Of a stretch of DNA of 64,000 nucleotides, positions 1 through 8,982 are shown piece after piece. The translations under genes were made by a program, and so were the position numbers. The notes below the pieces were generated by a model. It was given only the letters and a program-made list of their open reading frames with translations, did no database searches and was not told the origin of the DNA. The stretch's first letter is position 1; each line of letters starts with the position of its first letter. Source of the DNA: Terrabacter sp. Ter38 (GTDB lineage Bacteria > Actinomycetota > Actinomycetes > Actinomycetales > Dermatophilaceae); NCBI RefSeq assembly GCF_024519435.1, contig NZ_JALJRZ010000005.1, positions 62,001-126,000 of the forward strand, read 5' to 3'.

Positions 1-871
1 GGAACGACGGCTTCGTCAGCTCGACGACGGCCCAGCACGCCTCGTCCATCGCGTCGGTCGAGACGAACCACTGGAGGGCGGCCCGCGTGCGGTCCGGCGA
101 CACCGCGACGACGTGGGCGGGGAGCGCCCTCGTCGCGCCGGTCGCGACATTCCACTCGAGCGATCCTCGCGTCGCATCCCCCGTGAGGTAGGCGACGTCG
201 CCGACGATCGCGCCGACGTCGCGGGCGTCCGTGCGCTGGGCCACCTTCGAGCCGTCTGCGGCGTAGACCACGATGGTGTCCCCGTTCGCGTCCCCGCTCT
301 TCGCGATCACGTACGAGCCGTCCGGCGACACCGCGTACATCCCGCTGAGCCCGAGCGATGCCACGGTGCGACCGGTGGGGGAGAGGATCTCCATCTCGCT
401 CTGGGACGAGCCGGTCGACTGGTGTGACTGGAGCAGGAAACCGCCGTTGGCGAGCACCGCGAAGGTCTCGACGACGGTCCCCTTCTCGAGCCCGACCACC
501 GTGTCGCCGAAGCGGATCGTGTCGTCGAGGGCGTATGCCGTGTCGCGCGTCGCCGTCGTCGCGGAGGGTGCCGCGCCGGTCGTGGTCGGTGCGCCCTCGG
601 TCGGCACGGAGCTCGTCGACGACGATGGGAGAGGCGTCGTCGAGGTGGTCAGGGCCGGGACGGGTGCCGTGCCGCGGCCTGCCGACCACACGGTCGGGAC
701 GGCCACCGCGATGACGGCGACGGCCGCAGCCGCCCCGAGGGCGGCCCGGGTGCGCTGGTCACGACGGCGGCGCGCGATGGCGACGGGCGCGAAGTCCCCG
801 GACACCTCGACGCCGTCGGCGTGCTGCCGGAGCAGCGCCTGGAACTCGTTCTCCTGGTCTGGCGTGGTCAC
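1..871 (-). CDS. Membrane-anchored protein paired with SigE-type sigma factor (3' end outside window)
   Basis: The frame is open for 290 codons from a GTG at 871 and runs off the window edge. The GTG overlaps the TGA of the sigma factor by 4 nt (GTGA), so the two genes are translationally coupled. The product has a charged cytoplasmic start (about residues 1-43), one hydrophobic Ala/Val segment (about 44-62), a Thr/Ser/Pro-rich linker (about 70-105), then an extracytoplasmic domain. That domain has repeated 'SPDG/SPDR' turns like WD40/TolB beta-propellers. The layout resembles proteins encoded beside SigE-family sigma factors. An anti-sigma role is inferred from the coupling only; no zinc-binding anti-sigma motif is visible in the part seen. 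Confidence 0.8.
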   Translation of the reverse strand, partial: MTTPDQENEFQALLRQHADGVEVSGDFAPVAIARRRRDQRTRAALGAAAAVAVIAVAVPTVWSAGRGTAPVPALTTSTTPLPSSSTSSVPTEGAPTTTGAAPSATTATRDTAYALDDTIRFGDTVVGLEKGTVVETFAVLANGGFLLQSHQSTGSSQSEMEILSPTGRTVASLGLSGMYAVSPDGSYVIAKSGDANGDTIVVYAADGSKVAQRTDARDVGAIVGDVAYLTGDATRGSLEWNVATGATRALPAHVVAVSPDRTRAALQWFVSTDAMDEACWAVVELTKPSF

Positions 872-1368
872 GACGTGACCTCCTTCATCCTGCTGCGCAA
901 CGAGCTGATCGCTCGGCTCGTGTGGCTCTTGACGGTGCCGACGGAGACCCCGAGGATCTCCGCGGTCTGGGCCTCGGTGAGGTCCTCGTAGTAGCGCAGG
1001 ACGACGGCGGCCCGCTGCCGCGGCGCGAGCGAGCGGACGTGCGCCCACAGCTCGGCGTCGTGCGCCGTGGCGGGCGCGGCCGCCGGGTCGATGACGCGGA
1101 TCAGCTCGCTGTCGGTGCGCTCGCGGTGACGCCAGGCCCGGCGCCACCATGTCGTGTGCTCGTTGACCATGACCTTGCGCACGTAGGCGTCGGGCGACTC
1201 GACCGTGCTGATGTGGTCCCACCTGGCGTAGACCTTCGCCAGCGACGACTGGACGAGGTCCTCGGCGCTGTGCGGGTCTCCGGTGAGCAGGTACGCGAAG
1301 CGCGCGAGCGACGTCTGTCGTGCCCGCACGTAGGCCGAGAAGTCGACCTCGCGCTCGGTGTTTCCCAC
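868..1368 (-). CDS. SigE-family RNA polymerase sigma-70 factor (ECF type)
   Basis: This 166-residue protein has the normal length for the actinobacterial SigE group. Region 2 (about residues 14-78) includes DPHSAEDLVQ and a VESPDAYVRKVMVNE segment. Region 4 (about 112-160) carries LAPRQRAAVVLRYYEDLTE and the helix-turn-helix ILGVSVGTVKSHTSR. It should direct RNA polymerase to alternative promoters. The GTG start at 1368 has AGGGGA about 8 nt upstream. The next gene is coupled through a GTGA overlap, so the pair is likely co-regulated and possibly autoregulated. The inducing signal cannot be read from the sequence. Confidence 0.93.
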   Translation of the reverse strand: MGNTEREVDFSAYVRARQTSLARFAYLLTGDPHSAEDLVQSSLAKVYARWDHISTVESPDAYVRKVMVNEHTTWWRRAWRHRERTDSELIRVIDPAAAPATAHDAELWAHVRSLAPRQRAAVVLRYYEDLTEAQTAEILGVSVGTVKSHTSRAISSLRSRMKEVTS

Positions 1369-1514
1369 TGACGTCCCCTGTCTGAAGTGGTTGGACGCAC
1401 CCTCGACGCGGTGGGGTCACCCGGAGGTTGTCATCCGGCACGATCTTCTAAGAGAACGGCACCCGGGGCACGGCGGCACCACGTGAATCCCGGCGCCGAG
1501 CGCCGGCTCCGTCG

Positions 1515-2390
1515 TCAGCCGTGGATGAACCGCTCGAGGACGCTCGCGAAGCGGTCCGGCTGCTCGAGGTGCGGGAAGTGCCCGGCGCCCTGGAAGAGCA
1601 CGACCTCCGCGCCCGGGAAGACCTCGTGGGCGCGCTCGGCGTGGCCGACGGGGATCATCCGGTCCCGCGTGCCCCAGATGACGAGGGTGCGGATGTGGTC
1701 TGCCGTCGTCAGATGGCCGTGGGCGTTGACCGTCTGGCCACCGGGGTCGATGACACCGCGGGTCGTGGCCAGGAAGGCCCGACGGCTCTCGGCGTCCGAG
1801 AGGGACGTGAAGCCCTTCCACGCGGCCGAGACATCGGCGCTCGGTCGCCAGCCCAGGCCGCGGACGGCGCGCCCGACGGTCTCGACGCGGTCGCGCACCC
1901 AGGCCGAGGCGATGACCGGCAGCACGAGCTCGGCGCCGGGGAGGGTCGCCGAGCGCAGCAGGGGGCTGACGGATCTCCCGAGGCCGCCGCTGGAGACGAG
2001 GACGAGGGCCTCGACGCGCTCGGGGAAGAGGTAGCAGAACTGCATGGCGATGCCGCCACCGAGGGAGTGGCCCACGAGCGTGACCTGCGCGATGCCGAGC
2101 CGGTCGATGAGGTCGCGCAGGATCGCGGCATGCGACCCGAGCGAGTAGTCGCCGACGGGCTTGGCCGAGGCGCCGTGCCCGAAGAGGTCGGGGATGACGA
2201 CCCGGTGCTCGGTGTCGAGGCGGTCGACGAGGTGGGTCCAGTTCTCGTGCGAGCCGAGCAGGCCGTGGATGAAGAGGATCGCGGAGCCGTGGCCCGTGTC
2301 GACGTAGGAGAGGTCGTGTCCGCCGAGGTTCGCCACGCTCGGCGGGTATCTCAGCTCGGCCTCCTCCCGAGGGTCCTGCGTCCTGGTCAT
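1515..2390 (-). CDS. Alpha/beta hydrolase
   Basis: This 291-residue protein has the full alpha/beta-hydrolase signature. HGLLGSHENW (about 42-51) supplies the oxyanion region, and the nucleophile elbow VGHSLGGG places Ser at about 109. Asp in GTRDRMIP (about 243) and His in GAGHFPHLEQP (about 271) complete the triad. There is no signal peptide, so it is cytoplasmic. GGGAGG lies about 11 nt before the ATG. The sequence resembles the epoxide hydrolase / C-C bond hydrolase / haloperoxidase-like group, but the substrate is unknown. It is divergent from the DUF952 gene and stands alone. Confidence 0.9.
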   Translation of the reverse strand: MTRTQDPREEAELRYPPSVANLGGHDLSYVDTGHGSAILFIHGLLGSHENWTHLVDRLDTEHRVVIPDLFGHGASAKPVGDYSLGSHAAILRDLIDRLGIAQVTLVGHSLGGGIAMQFCYLFPERVEALVLVSSGGLGRSVSPLLRSATLPGAELVLPVIASAWVRDRVETVGRAVRGLGWRPSADVSAAWKGFTSLSDAESRRAFLATTRGVIDPGGQTVNAHGHLTTADHIRTLVIWGTRDRMIPVGHAERAHEVFPGAEVVLFQGAGHFPHLEQPDRFASVLERFIHG

Positions 2391-2538
2391 GGTGCGACGT
2401 CCTCCCAGCAGGTGCGTGCGGCCGGGGACTGCGGTCGACCGCGATCCACACCTCCAGCCTCTCTCTCCTCAAGGGGGCGTGGGGGCGGCCTGAGATACAC
2501 GTCACCGCTCGCGGGCCGGCTTGGTAGCGTCGCGCCGC

Positions 2539-2865
2539 ATGATCTACCACCTGGCCGAGCAGGCCCACTGGCAGCAGGCCCTCCGGGAGGGCGCCTACAC
2601 GCGTTCGACCCGCGGGCGCTCGCTCGCCGACGAGGGCTTCGTCCACGCCTCGTCGGCGGAGCAGTGGCCCGTCGTGCGATCGCGCTTCTACGCCGACGTC
2701 ACCGAACCCCTCCTGCTGCTGCACATCGACGAGACGCGGCTGTCGTCTCGCGTGGTCCACGAGGTCGGGGACCCGGCGACGGGCGAGACGTTCCCGCACG
2801 TCTACGGCCCCGTCGACGTCGACGCCGTCGTCGACACGACGCTGCTCGAGCCGCCGCACGCCTGA
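2539..2865 (+). CDS. DUF952 family protein
   Basis: This protein of about 108 residues starts MIYHLAE, the typical N-terminus of DUF952; an earlier in-frame TTG at 2521 is less likely. Further DUF952 features are 'DEGFVHASSAEQ' (about 36-47), a central LLLLHID strand, and the C-terminal FPHVYGPVDVDAVV. The family is small, cytoplasmic and of unknown biochemical function, though some members are annotated as possible glutathione transferase-like proteins. It is a single-gene unit divergent from the hydrolase. Its stop codon lies inside the first copy of the 32-bp repeat that follows. Confidence 0.88.
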   Translation: MIYHLAEQAHWQQALREGAYTRSTRGRSLADEGFVHASSAEQWPVVRSRFYADVTEPLLLLHIDETRLSSRVVHEVGDPATGETFPHVYGPVDVDAVVDTTLLEPPHA

Positions 2866-2944
2866 ACCGTCGAGAGGCCACGTCCGGCCGCTCCTGAACC
2901 GTCGAGAGGCCACGTCTGGCCGCTCCTGGACGGTCGAAGGGCCA
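2861..2944. repeat. Tandem 32-bp direct repeat, about 2.6 copies
   Basis: Two almost identical 32-bp units (2861-2892 and 2893-2924, one C/T difference) begin CCTGAACCGTCGAGAGGCCA. A diverged partial third unit follows at 2925-2944. The array overlaps the last codons and stop of the DUF952 gene and lies between two convergent genes. The function is unknown; a duplicated terminator or a slippage product is possible. Confidence 0.85.
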
Positions 2945-2960
2945 GGCGTGTCCGCCGGCC

Positions 2961-3416
2961 TCACTCGGGTTGAACGCGACCCCGACCCGACTTGACCTGC
3001 GACCGGCGCTTCTTGCCCTCGATCCGCCGCCGCTGCGAGCCGCGCGTCGGCTTCGTGGACCGCCGGGCCGGCGGCGGGGGAGCCAGGCCCTCGCGCAGCA
3101 GGTCCACGAGACGGTCGCGGGCCGCGGCCCGGTTGCGCAGCTGCGAGCGCTGCTCGGAGGCCACGATCGTGAGCCGTCCGGCGACGAGCCGACCGTCGAG
3201 GGCGGTGAGGAGGCGCTCGCGCTGGGCCGGCGTCAGGGCGCTCGAGGTCTCCGGGTCGAAGACGAGCTCGACCCGGCTGTCCGTCGTGTTGACGCCCTGA
3301 CCGCCGGGGCCGGACGACCGGCTGAACCGCTCGACGAGCTCGCCGGCCGGGATGACGAGACCCCGCCGCAGGCCGGGACCGGCCGCGATCACGAGGTCAC
3401 CGCCGGGCTCGTTCAC
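2961..3416 (-). CDS. arfB: Alternative ribosome-rescue factor ArfB / peptidyl-tRNA hydrolase (release-factor-like)
   Basis: This 151-residue protein carries SSGPGGQGVN, with the catalytic GGQ at about residues 38-40. As in release factors, GGQ acts on the ester bond of peptidyl-tRNA. There is no codon-recognition domain. Instead the C-terminal 35 residues are strongly basic (RRSTKPTRGSQRRR and onward), the tail ArfB/ICT1 inserts into the empty mRNA channel of stalled ribosomes. The length fits the family (about 140-150). The start is GTG at 3416. It is convergent with the DUF952 gene and independent of the SDR operon upstream. Confidence 0.93.
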   Translation of the reverse strand: MNEPGGDLVIAAGPGLRRGLVIPAGELVERFSRSSGPGGQGVNTTDSRVELVFDPETSSALTPAQRERLLTALDGRLVAGRLTIVASEQRSQLRNRAAARDRLVDLLREGLAPPPPARRSTKPTRGSQRRRIEGKKRRSQVKSGRGRVQPE

Positions 3417-3448
3417 CTCGCCATTGTGCCTGCGTGAGCCCGGGAACG

Positions 3449-3487
3449 CCGGATGCCGCCCCTCCGGGGCGGGGGGACGGCATCCGG
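3449..3487 (-). terminator. Strong hairpin terminating the SDR / acyl-CoA dehydrogenase operon
   Basis: A perfect 10-bp outer stem (CCGGATGCCG / CGGCATCCGG) encloses a GC-rich inner stem. It lies 20 nt downstream of the SDR stop and just before arfB on the same strand. No long U-tract follows, as is usual for actinobacterial intrinsic-type hairpins. Confidence 0.7.
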
Positions 3488-3506
3488 TGGAGCGGGCGTG
3501 GGCGAC

Positions 3507-4283
3507 TCAGCGCGGCGGCATACGGAGGGCGCCGTCGAGGCGGATGACCTCTCCGTTGAGCATCGGGTTGTCGACGATGTGGCGCACGAGGTTGGCGTAC
3601 TCCTCGGGGCGGCCGAGGCGCGACGGGTGCGGCACCTGCTTCTCGAGGACCTCCTTGACCTCGCCCGGGAGGCCGGCGAGCATCGGCGTCTCGAAGGTGC
3701 CGGGTGCGACGGTCATGACGCGGATTGCCTTGTCCGCGAGGTCTCGAGCCGCAGACAGGGTGAGCCCGACGATGCCGCCCTTGCTCGCGGCGTACGCGGC
3801 CTGGCCGATCTGGCCGTCGTAGGCGGCGATGCTCGCGGTGTTGACGATGACGCCGCGGTCGCCGTCGACGGGCTCGTTGCCGAGCATCGCGGCGGCCGCG
3901 AGGCGCAGGACGTTGAACGAGCCGACGAGGTTGATGTCGATGACCGTCTTGAAGGTCTCGAGCGAGAGCGGGCCACCTCGCCCGATGACGCGGCCGGGGG
4001 TGGCGACACCGGCGCAGTTGACGGCGATGCGCAGCTCGCCGAGCGCGGTGGCCCGGTCGATCGCGGCCTGCACCTGGGCCTCGTCGCGCACGTCGGCCGC
4101 GACGAAGACGGCGCTGCCCTCGCGCTCGGCGTTGAGCTCGTCGACGAGCGTCGGGGCCGTCGAGCCCTCGAGGTCGATGATGACGACGGTGGCGCCGTCG
4201 GCGACGAGCCGTCGGGCGGTGGCGCCGCCGAGGCCGGATCCGCCACCGGTGACGACGGCGACGGTGGACGAGTTCAGCTGCAT
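3507..4283 (-). CDS. Short-chain dehydrogenase/reductase, 3-hydroxyacyl-CoA dehydrogenase type
   Basis: This 258-residue classical SDR has the NAD-binding TGGGSGLG at 12-19, an NxAG motif (about 89-92), and the catalytic Ser151, Tyr164 and Lys168 in a YAASKGG motif. Asp at the end of beta-2 (VVIIDLEG) predicts NAD rather than NADP. The overall sequence resembles type 2 3-hydroxyacyl-CoA dehydrogenase (HSD17B10-like). It lies about 50 nt downstream of an acyl-CoA dehydrogenase on the same strand. A role in fatty-acid or branched-acyl-CoA beta-oxidation is therefore a reasonable inference. GAAAGG precedes the ATG. Confidence 0.9.
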   Translation of the reverse strand: MQLNSSTVAVVTGGGSGLGGATARRLVADGATVVIIDLEGSTAPTLVDELNAEREGSAVFVAADVRDEAQVQAAIDRATALGELRIAVNCAGVATPGRVIGRGGPLSLETFKTVIDINLVGSFNVLRLAAAAMLGNEPVDGDRGVIVNTASIAAYDGQIGQAAYAASKGGIVGLTLSAARDLADKAIRVMTVAPGTFETPMLAGLPGEVKEVLEKQVPHPSRLGRPEEYANLVRHIVDNPMLNGEVIRLDGALRMPPR

Positions 4284-4335
4284 GACAGGCCTTTCGGGCG
4301 TCGGTGGGTCAGCGGGGAAGCAAAGGCGCTGGGCG

Positions 4336-5481
4336 TCAGCGGGCGAGGAGCTGGCGCGAGATGACGAGGCGCTGGATCTGGTTGGTGCCTTCGAAGATCT
4401 GGGTCACCTTCGCCTCGCGCATGTAGCGCTCGAGCGGGAAGTCCTCGGTGTAGCCGGCTCCGCCGAGCACCTGCACGGCGTCGGTGGTCACCTTCATGGC
4501 CGCGTCGGTCGCCACGAGCTTCGCGACCGCTGCCTCCTTGCCGAAGCCGCGACCGGCGTCCTTGAGCCGAGCGGCGTGGAGGTAGGTGGCGCGCGCCGAG
4601 GTGACGGCGGCCTCCATGTCGGCGATGAGGAAGGCGAGCCCCTGGAAGTCGGCGATGCGGTGCCCGAACTGCTGGCGCTCGGTCGCGTAGTCTGCGGCCG
4701 CGTCGAGGGCTGCCTGTGCCAGACCCGTGGCGGCAGCGGCGATGCCGAGACGGCCGGCATCGAGGGCCGACAGGGCCATCTTCATGCCGTCGCCCGCGCG
4801 GCCGATGAGACGGGCGCCGTCGACAGGCACCCTGTCGAACATGACCTGCGCGACGGGGTCGCAGTGCAGGCCCATCTTGCGCTCGGGCGCGGCGAACGTG
4901 AGGCCAGGGGCGTCACCGGGGACGATGAAGGTCGACAGGCCCTTGCTGCCGTCGTCGGAGGTGCGCGCGAAGGTCGTGTAGTAGTCGGCGTGCCCCGCGT
5001 GCGAGATCCATGCCTTGGTGCCCTTGAGCGACCAGCCGTCGTCGGTGCGGGTGGCCCGCGTCGTCATCGACCCGATGTCGGAGCCGGCGAGGGGCTCGGA
5101 GAGGCAGTAGGCGCCGAGCTGCTCGCCCGAGAGCATCCCGGGCAGCAGGGCCTCCTGCTGCTCGTGGGTGCCGAAGGTCGCGACAGGGTAGGCCGTGAGG
5201 CTGTGCACGCTGACCCCGACGGCGACGCTCATCCAGACGGAGGCGATCTCCTCGACGACCTGGAGGTAGACCTCGTAGGGCTGGTCGGCCCCGCCGAACT
5301 CCTCGGGGTAGGGCAGCGACAGCAGGCCGGCCCGCCCGAGCGTGCGGAAGGTGTCCTGGGGGAAGGTGCGGGCGCGTTCGGCGTCGTCGACCTCGGGCGC
5401 GAGGTCCTTGCGGCAGATCTCTCGCGTCAGCTCGATCAGGTCGGTGGCTTCGTCGGTCGGCATCAGCCTCGTCGCTGGCAT
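4336..5481 (-). CDS. Acyl-CoA dehydrogenase
   Basis: This FAD-dependent acyl-CoA dehydrogenase has 381 residues, the normal family length. It shows the N-terminal helical domain, the [14 protein letters not shown] substrate/flavin motif (about 130-145), the middle beta domain, and a C-terminal [19 protein letters not shown]. The catalytic base is present as Glu at about 364 in [10 protein letters not shown], so the protein should be active on short- or branched-chain acyl-CoA. It is first in a two-gene operon with the SDR, consistent with consecutive beta-oxidation steps. The second acyl-CoA dehydrogenase of this window (50156-51340) lacks this Glu. Confidence 0.94.
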   Translation of the reverse strand: MPATRLMPTDEATDLIELTREICRKDLAPEVDDAERARTFPQDTFRTLGRAGLLSLPYPEEFGGADQPYEVYLQVVEEIASVWMSVAVGVSVHSLTAYPVATFGTHEQQEALLPGMLSGEQLGAYCLSEPLAGSDIGSMTTRATRTDDGWSLKGTKAWISHAGHADYYTTFARTSDDGSKGLSTFIVPGDAPGLTFAAPERKMGLHCDPVAQVMFDRVPVDGARLIGRAGDGMKMALSALDAGRLGIAAAATGLAQAALDAAADYATERQQFGHRIADFQGLAFLIADMEAAVTSARATYLHAARLKDAGRGFGKEAAVAKLVATDAAMKVTTDAVQVLGGAGYTEDFPLERYMREAKVTQIFEGTNQIQRLVISRQLLAR

Positions 5482-5617
5482 GGCTCGATACTAGGACGTC
5501 CGAGCATTTCGTCCAAAGTGTGAGACGGACCCGGTGGTCGAGGGTTAGCCGCTTGTTAGGCCACGTCGGTTCAGTGGCTCGTACAGGGCACCACCTCACC
5601 GCTCGGAAGGACACGAG

Positions 5618-6514
5618 ATGTTCAGGAGATTCGCAGTCGGACTGGTCGCCGTGCTCGGCGTCGCAGCCGCCCTCGTCGGCACGGCGCCGAACGCCAACGC
5701 CACGGCCCGCAACGGGGTGTGCGAGTCCGGCGAGTTCTGCCTCTACTACAACAGCGGCAACGCCGGGTCGCGCGTCGACCTCGTCAACTCGCAGCGCGAC
5801 TACGGCACCGGCTCGGGGTGCATCGAGTTCGTCAGCAGCGGCTCGGGCCAGGGCCAGTGCGTCAAGAACAACACCGCGTCGGTCTGGAACCGCACCGGGA
5901 AGTCGGTCTTCGTCTTCTACAACAGCGACTTCGGCGGCGTCTACGACGAGGTGCCCAACGGCGCCCAGGTCGACCTCAATGCCAACGTCAAGAACAACAA
6001 CGCCTCGCAGATCGTCGGTGACGCGTCGCTGCGCTTCCCGCTAGCCGTCAACCAGGCCGACGTCAAGAACCGCACGCCGCACTGGTGCTGGGACAGCAAG
6101 GTCAACTGCCACCACGACTACAACGCCTCCGACATCTTCGCCGCGACCGGCACCTCGGTCCTCTCGCCGGTCAACGGGACGGTCATGACGAAGAACATCC
6201 GCGCGGGCAGCACCGGCTGCGACAGCGTCGGCAGCACCGTCACGGTCAAGGACGGCTTCGGCCGGCTCTGGTACTTCGCCCACATGGACGACAGCCCCGC
6301 CCCGGTCGTCTCCGTCGGGCAGTCGGTGACCAAGGGACAGCGCATCGGCTACGTCGGCACGAAGTACCACGCCCTCTGCACCGACTCCCACCTGCACATC
6401 GACATGCGGGTCGGCGTCGACTCGCGGGTCTCGTGCAGCGCGGCCGCGTGCGCGAGCTACGGCTTCGTCAACGACCAGCCCCTCCTGCGCAACGCCTTCC
6501 TCGCGCTCCCCTGA
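5618..6514 (+). CDS. Secreted fusion: peptidase-inhibitor I36 domain plus M23 peptidase
   Basis: This 298-residue protein begins with a Sec signal peptide, MFRRFAVGLVAVLG, with cleavage probable near ANA-TA at about 29. Residues 30-140 match the cysteine-containing beta-crystallin-like I36 inhibitor family of Streptomyces (FCLYYNSGNAGSR, VWNRTGKSVFVFYN). Residues 155-285 form an M23/LytM-type metallopeptidase. Likely zinc ligands are His166, Asp172 (HDYNASD) and His260 (HLH 258-260), with His222 in YFAHMD. M23 enzymes usually cut peptide cross-bridges in peptidoglycan. A GAAGGA Shine-Dalgarno precedes the ATG. A tethered inhibitor domain on a hydrolase could target or restrain it. Confidence 0.88.
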   Translation: MFRRFAVGLVAVLGVAAALVGTAPNANATARNGVCESGEFCLYYNSGNAGSRVDLVNSQRDYGTGSGCIEFVSSGSGQGQCVKNNTASVWNRTGKSVFVFYNSDFGGVYDEVPNGAQVDLNANVKNNNASQIVGDASLRFPLAVNQADVKNRTPHWCWDSKVNCHHDYNASDIFAATGTSVLSPVNGTVMTKNIRAGSTGCDSVGSTVTVKDGFGRLWYFAHMDDSPAPVVSVGQSVTKGQRIGYVGTKYHALCTDSHLHIDMRVGVDSRVSCSAAACASYGFVNDQPLLRNAFLALP

Positions 6515-6524
6515 GCGCCCGCCG

Positions 6525-6557
6525 GTGGCCGGGACCGTTGAGGTCCCGGCCACCGCC
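6525..6557 (+). terminator. Hairpin terminator after the I36-M23 gene
   Basis: A perfect 14-bp stem (CGGTGGCCGGGACC and its complement) with a GTTGA loop starts about 10 nt after the stop codon. It lacks a T-tract. Confidence 0.75.
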
Positions 6558-6624
6558 GCGCCCCGCGGCGCCCGCGGTCGAAACCCCGGCGACGCGGCCA
6601 CCCCGCGGGCCCTACCGTCGGAGC

Positions 6625-7896
6625 GTGCTCACCCTCCTGCGGCGTCCGCTTCGCGAGGCGGACGCGACGTCCACCTTCTACGTGCTGACGGCCGTGGCGG
6701 CCTTCGCCTTCGCGGCGTGCTTCACCCTGAACCTCGTCTTCCAGTACCGCGTCGTCGGCCTCGACCCGTTCCAGATGGTGCTCGTCGGCACGGTCCTCGA
6801 GGCGACGTGCTTCGTCTTCGAGGTGCCGACGGGGATCGTGGCCGACCTGCACAGCCGCCGCGTCTCGGTCATCATCGGGTTCTTCCTCGTCGGGGTCGGC
6901 TTCGCCGTCGAGGGCGTCGTCGCGACCTTCGCCGCCGCGATCGTCGGCAACGTCATCTGGGGCATCGGCTACACCTTCACGTCCGGTGCGTTGCAGGCCT
7001 GGATCACCGACGAGGTGGGCGAGGAGCACGTCGCGCGCGTCTTCACGCGGGAGACCCAGCTCGACCTCGCCTTCGGCTTCCTCGGCACGCTGACCGCGGG
7101 CGGCCTCGGTCTCATCGCGCTCCGGGTGCCGATCGTCGTGGCCGGCGTGACGCTCGCGCTCCTCGCCGTGGGACTCGCGGTGGCGATGCCCGAGCGCCAC
7201 TTCCACCCCACGCCCCGCGGTGACCGTGAGACGTTCGGACACCTCAGGGACCAGTTCGTCGCAGGTCTCGCCGTCGCTCGCGGGCGACGGGTGGTGCGGG
7301 TCTTCCTCCTCGTCAGCGTGCTCGTCGGCCTGTCGAGCGAGGTCTTCGACCGGCTGTGGCAGGTGCGCGTGCTCGACACCTTCGCCATGCCGTCGTTCCT
7401 CGGCAGCGATCCCGCCGTGGCGTTCACGGTGTTCGCGCTCATCGGGTCGGTCGTCTCCCTGCTCGCGTCGGGGGCGAGCAGCCGCTGGCTGCCCGCGCGG
7501 GTGGTCGAGGAGAACCCGGGACTACCGGTCGCTCTCGCCGCCGCGGCGCAGGTCGCCGCCGTCGTCGGGGTCGCCCTGTTCGGCCAGCTGTGGCTCGTCC
7601 TCCTGGCGCTGTGGCTGCACAACGCGAGCAGCGCCTTCAGCGCGCCGATCCAGGCGACGTGGCTCAACCGCAACCTCGAGTCGTCGTCGCGGGCGACGGT
7701 GCTGTCGATGAACAGCCAGGCCAATGCGATCGGCCAGGTCGCGGGCGGGCCTCCGCTCGGCGCGCTCGCGACCCGGACGTCGATCCCCGTCGCTCTCCTC
7801 GTGGCGGCGGTCGTGCAGCTGCCGTCCGTGCTGGCCTTCCTCCGCGTCCGCCGCTCCACCACCCCGTCGAGCGAGCGCCCTGTGCCGGTCGAGTGA
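6625..7896 (+). CDS. MFS transporter, 12 TM
   Basis: The product is 423 residues from the GTG at 6625. Codons upstream in the same frame overlap the preceding gene and its terminator, so they are excluded. Membrane segments cover almost the whole length. The cytoplasmic loop 2-3 motif appears as FEVPTGIVADLHSRRVSV (about residues 56-73), characteristic of the major facilitator superfamily. It resembles drug/proton antiporters of the Bcr/MdfA or enterobactin-exporter kind, but the substrate is unknown. It is convergent with modC, leaving a 12-nt gap. Confidence 0.88.
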   Translation: MLTLLRRPLREADATSTFYVLTAVAAFAFAACFTLNLVFQYRVVGLDPFQMVLVGTVLEATCFVFEVPTGIVADLHSRRVSVIIGFFLVGVGFAVEGVVATFAAAIVGNVIWGIGYTFTSGALQAWITDEVGEEHVARVFTRETQLDLAFGFLGTLTAGGLGLIALRVPIVVAGVTLALLAVGLAVAMPERHFHPTPRGDRETFGHLRDQFVAGLAVARGRRVVRVFLLVSVLVGLSSEVFDRLWQVRVLDTFAMPSFLGSDPAVAFTVFALIGSVVSLLASGASSRWLPARVVEENPGLPVALAAAAQVAAVVGVALFGQLWLVLLALWLHNASSAFSAPIQATWLNRNLESSSRATVLSMNSQANAIGQVAGGPPLGALATRTSIPVALLVAAVVQLPSVLAFLRVRRSTTPSSERPVPVE

Positions 7897-7908
7897 AGGA
7901 GGTGGGAC

Positions 7909-8982
7909 TCAGCGCGGGTAGGTGCGCACCTCGGTGGCCTTGACGGCCGCCCACACGTCCTGACCGACCTGCAGCCCCAGCGCCGTGACCGACTCGAGCG
8001 TCACCTCGGCGGTGAGCGGCACCTCGCCCACGAGACCGATGCGGGCCGACTGGCCCTGCATGGTCACGGACGCGATGCGCAGCCGCCAGGCGTTGCGCGG
8101 GGACCCTTCCGGGTGGTGACGGTGCAGCGACACGGCGCTCGGGGGCACCGTCGCCCAGACAGCCCCCTCGGTCGGGCTCGTCGTGACGATGAGACCACCG
8201 TCCGCGGTGTGCACATGACCGTGCGAATCACCTTGTGCGGCATACAGGTTGAGTCCGACGACGGTGCCCACGTAGGCGCTCCGTGGCTCCCTCAGCACCT
8301 CAGCGGGCGTGCCGAGCTGGGTCACCCGCCCGTCCTCGACGAAGACGAGGTGGTCGGCGAGCGTCAGCGCGTCGAGCGGGTCGTGGGTGACGAGCACCGT
8401 GACGCCGTCGTATGCCGTGAGGCGGGCTGCGAGGTCGCTGCGTGTCCGGGCGCGCGTGTCGGGGTCGAGGGCTGCGAGCGGCTCGTCGAGGAGGAGGAGG
8501 GCCGGGTCGGTGGCCAGGGCGCGGGCGAGGGCCACGCGCGCCTGCTGTCCCGACGAGAGCTCGCGGGGGCGCGCGGTGGCTCGGTCGGAGAGGCCGACAC
8601 GATCGAGCTCGGTGCGCGCGCGGTCTCGCGCATCGTGCCGGCCGACACCGCGGCTGCGCGGGCCGAAGGCGACGTTGTCGAGGGCACGCAGGTGGGGGAA
8701 GAGCAGGCTGTCAGCGAGCATCAGCCCGACCGCGCGCTGCTCCGGGGCGAGGTGCTGCCGTCCGTCGTCCCACACCTGGCCACCGACCCGGACGTGGCCC
8801 TCGGCGAGGGGCAGCACCCCGGCGAGCGCGAGAACCGTGGTCGTCTTGCCGCCGCCGTTGGGGCCGAGCACGCCGATGACCTGGCCCGGCTCGGCGGTCA
8901 GGGCCACGTCGATCTCGATCTCGCCGCGGGACACGCGGATCCGCGCGTCGAGTCCGGCACCGACGCGGTTCGGAGCGCTCAT
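7909..8982 (-). CDS. modC: Molybdate ABC transporter ATP-binding protein
   Basis: This 357-residue protein is read from ATG at 8982, whose ATGA overlaps the modB stop; a GTG 9 nt earlier is possible. Walker A is GPNGGGKTT (40-48), the signature is LSSGQQ (142-147), and Walker B is LLLLDEP (162-168). A C-terminal TOBE/Mop domain (about 290-357) binds oxyanion. An oddity is the Q-loop, which reads LMLADSLLFPHL, with Ala where most family members have Gln. It energises molybdate uptake with ModB and ModA and is the last gene of the mod operon. Confidence 0.93.
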   Translation of the reverse strand: MSAPNRVGAGLDARIRVSRGEIEIDVALTAEPGQVIGVLGPNGGGKTTTVLALAGVLPLAEGHVRVGGQVWDDGRQHLAPEQRAVGLMLADSLLFPHLRALDNVAFGPRSRGVGRHDARDRARTELDRVGLSDRATARPRELSSGQQARVALARALATDPALLLLDEPLAALDPDTRARTRSDLAARLTAYDGVTVLVTHDPLDALTLADHLVFVEDGRVTQLGTPAEVLREPRSAYVGTVVGLNLYAAQGDSHGHVHTADGGLIVTTSPTEGAVWATVPPSAVSLHRHHPEGSPRNAWRLRIASVTMQGQSARIGLVGEVPLTAEVTLESVTALGLQVGQDVWAAVKATEVRTYPR

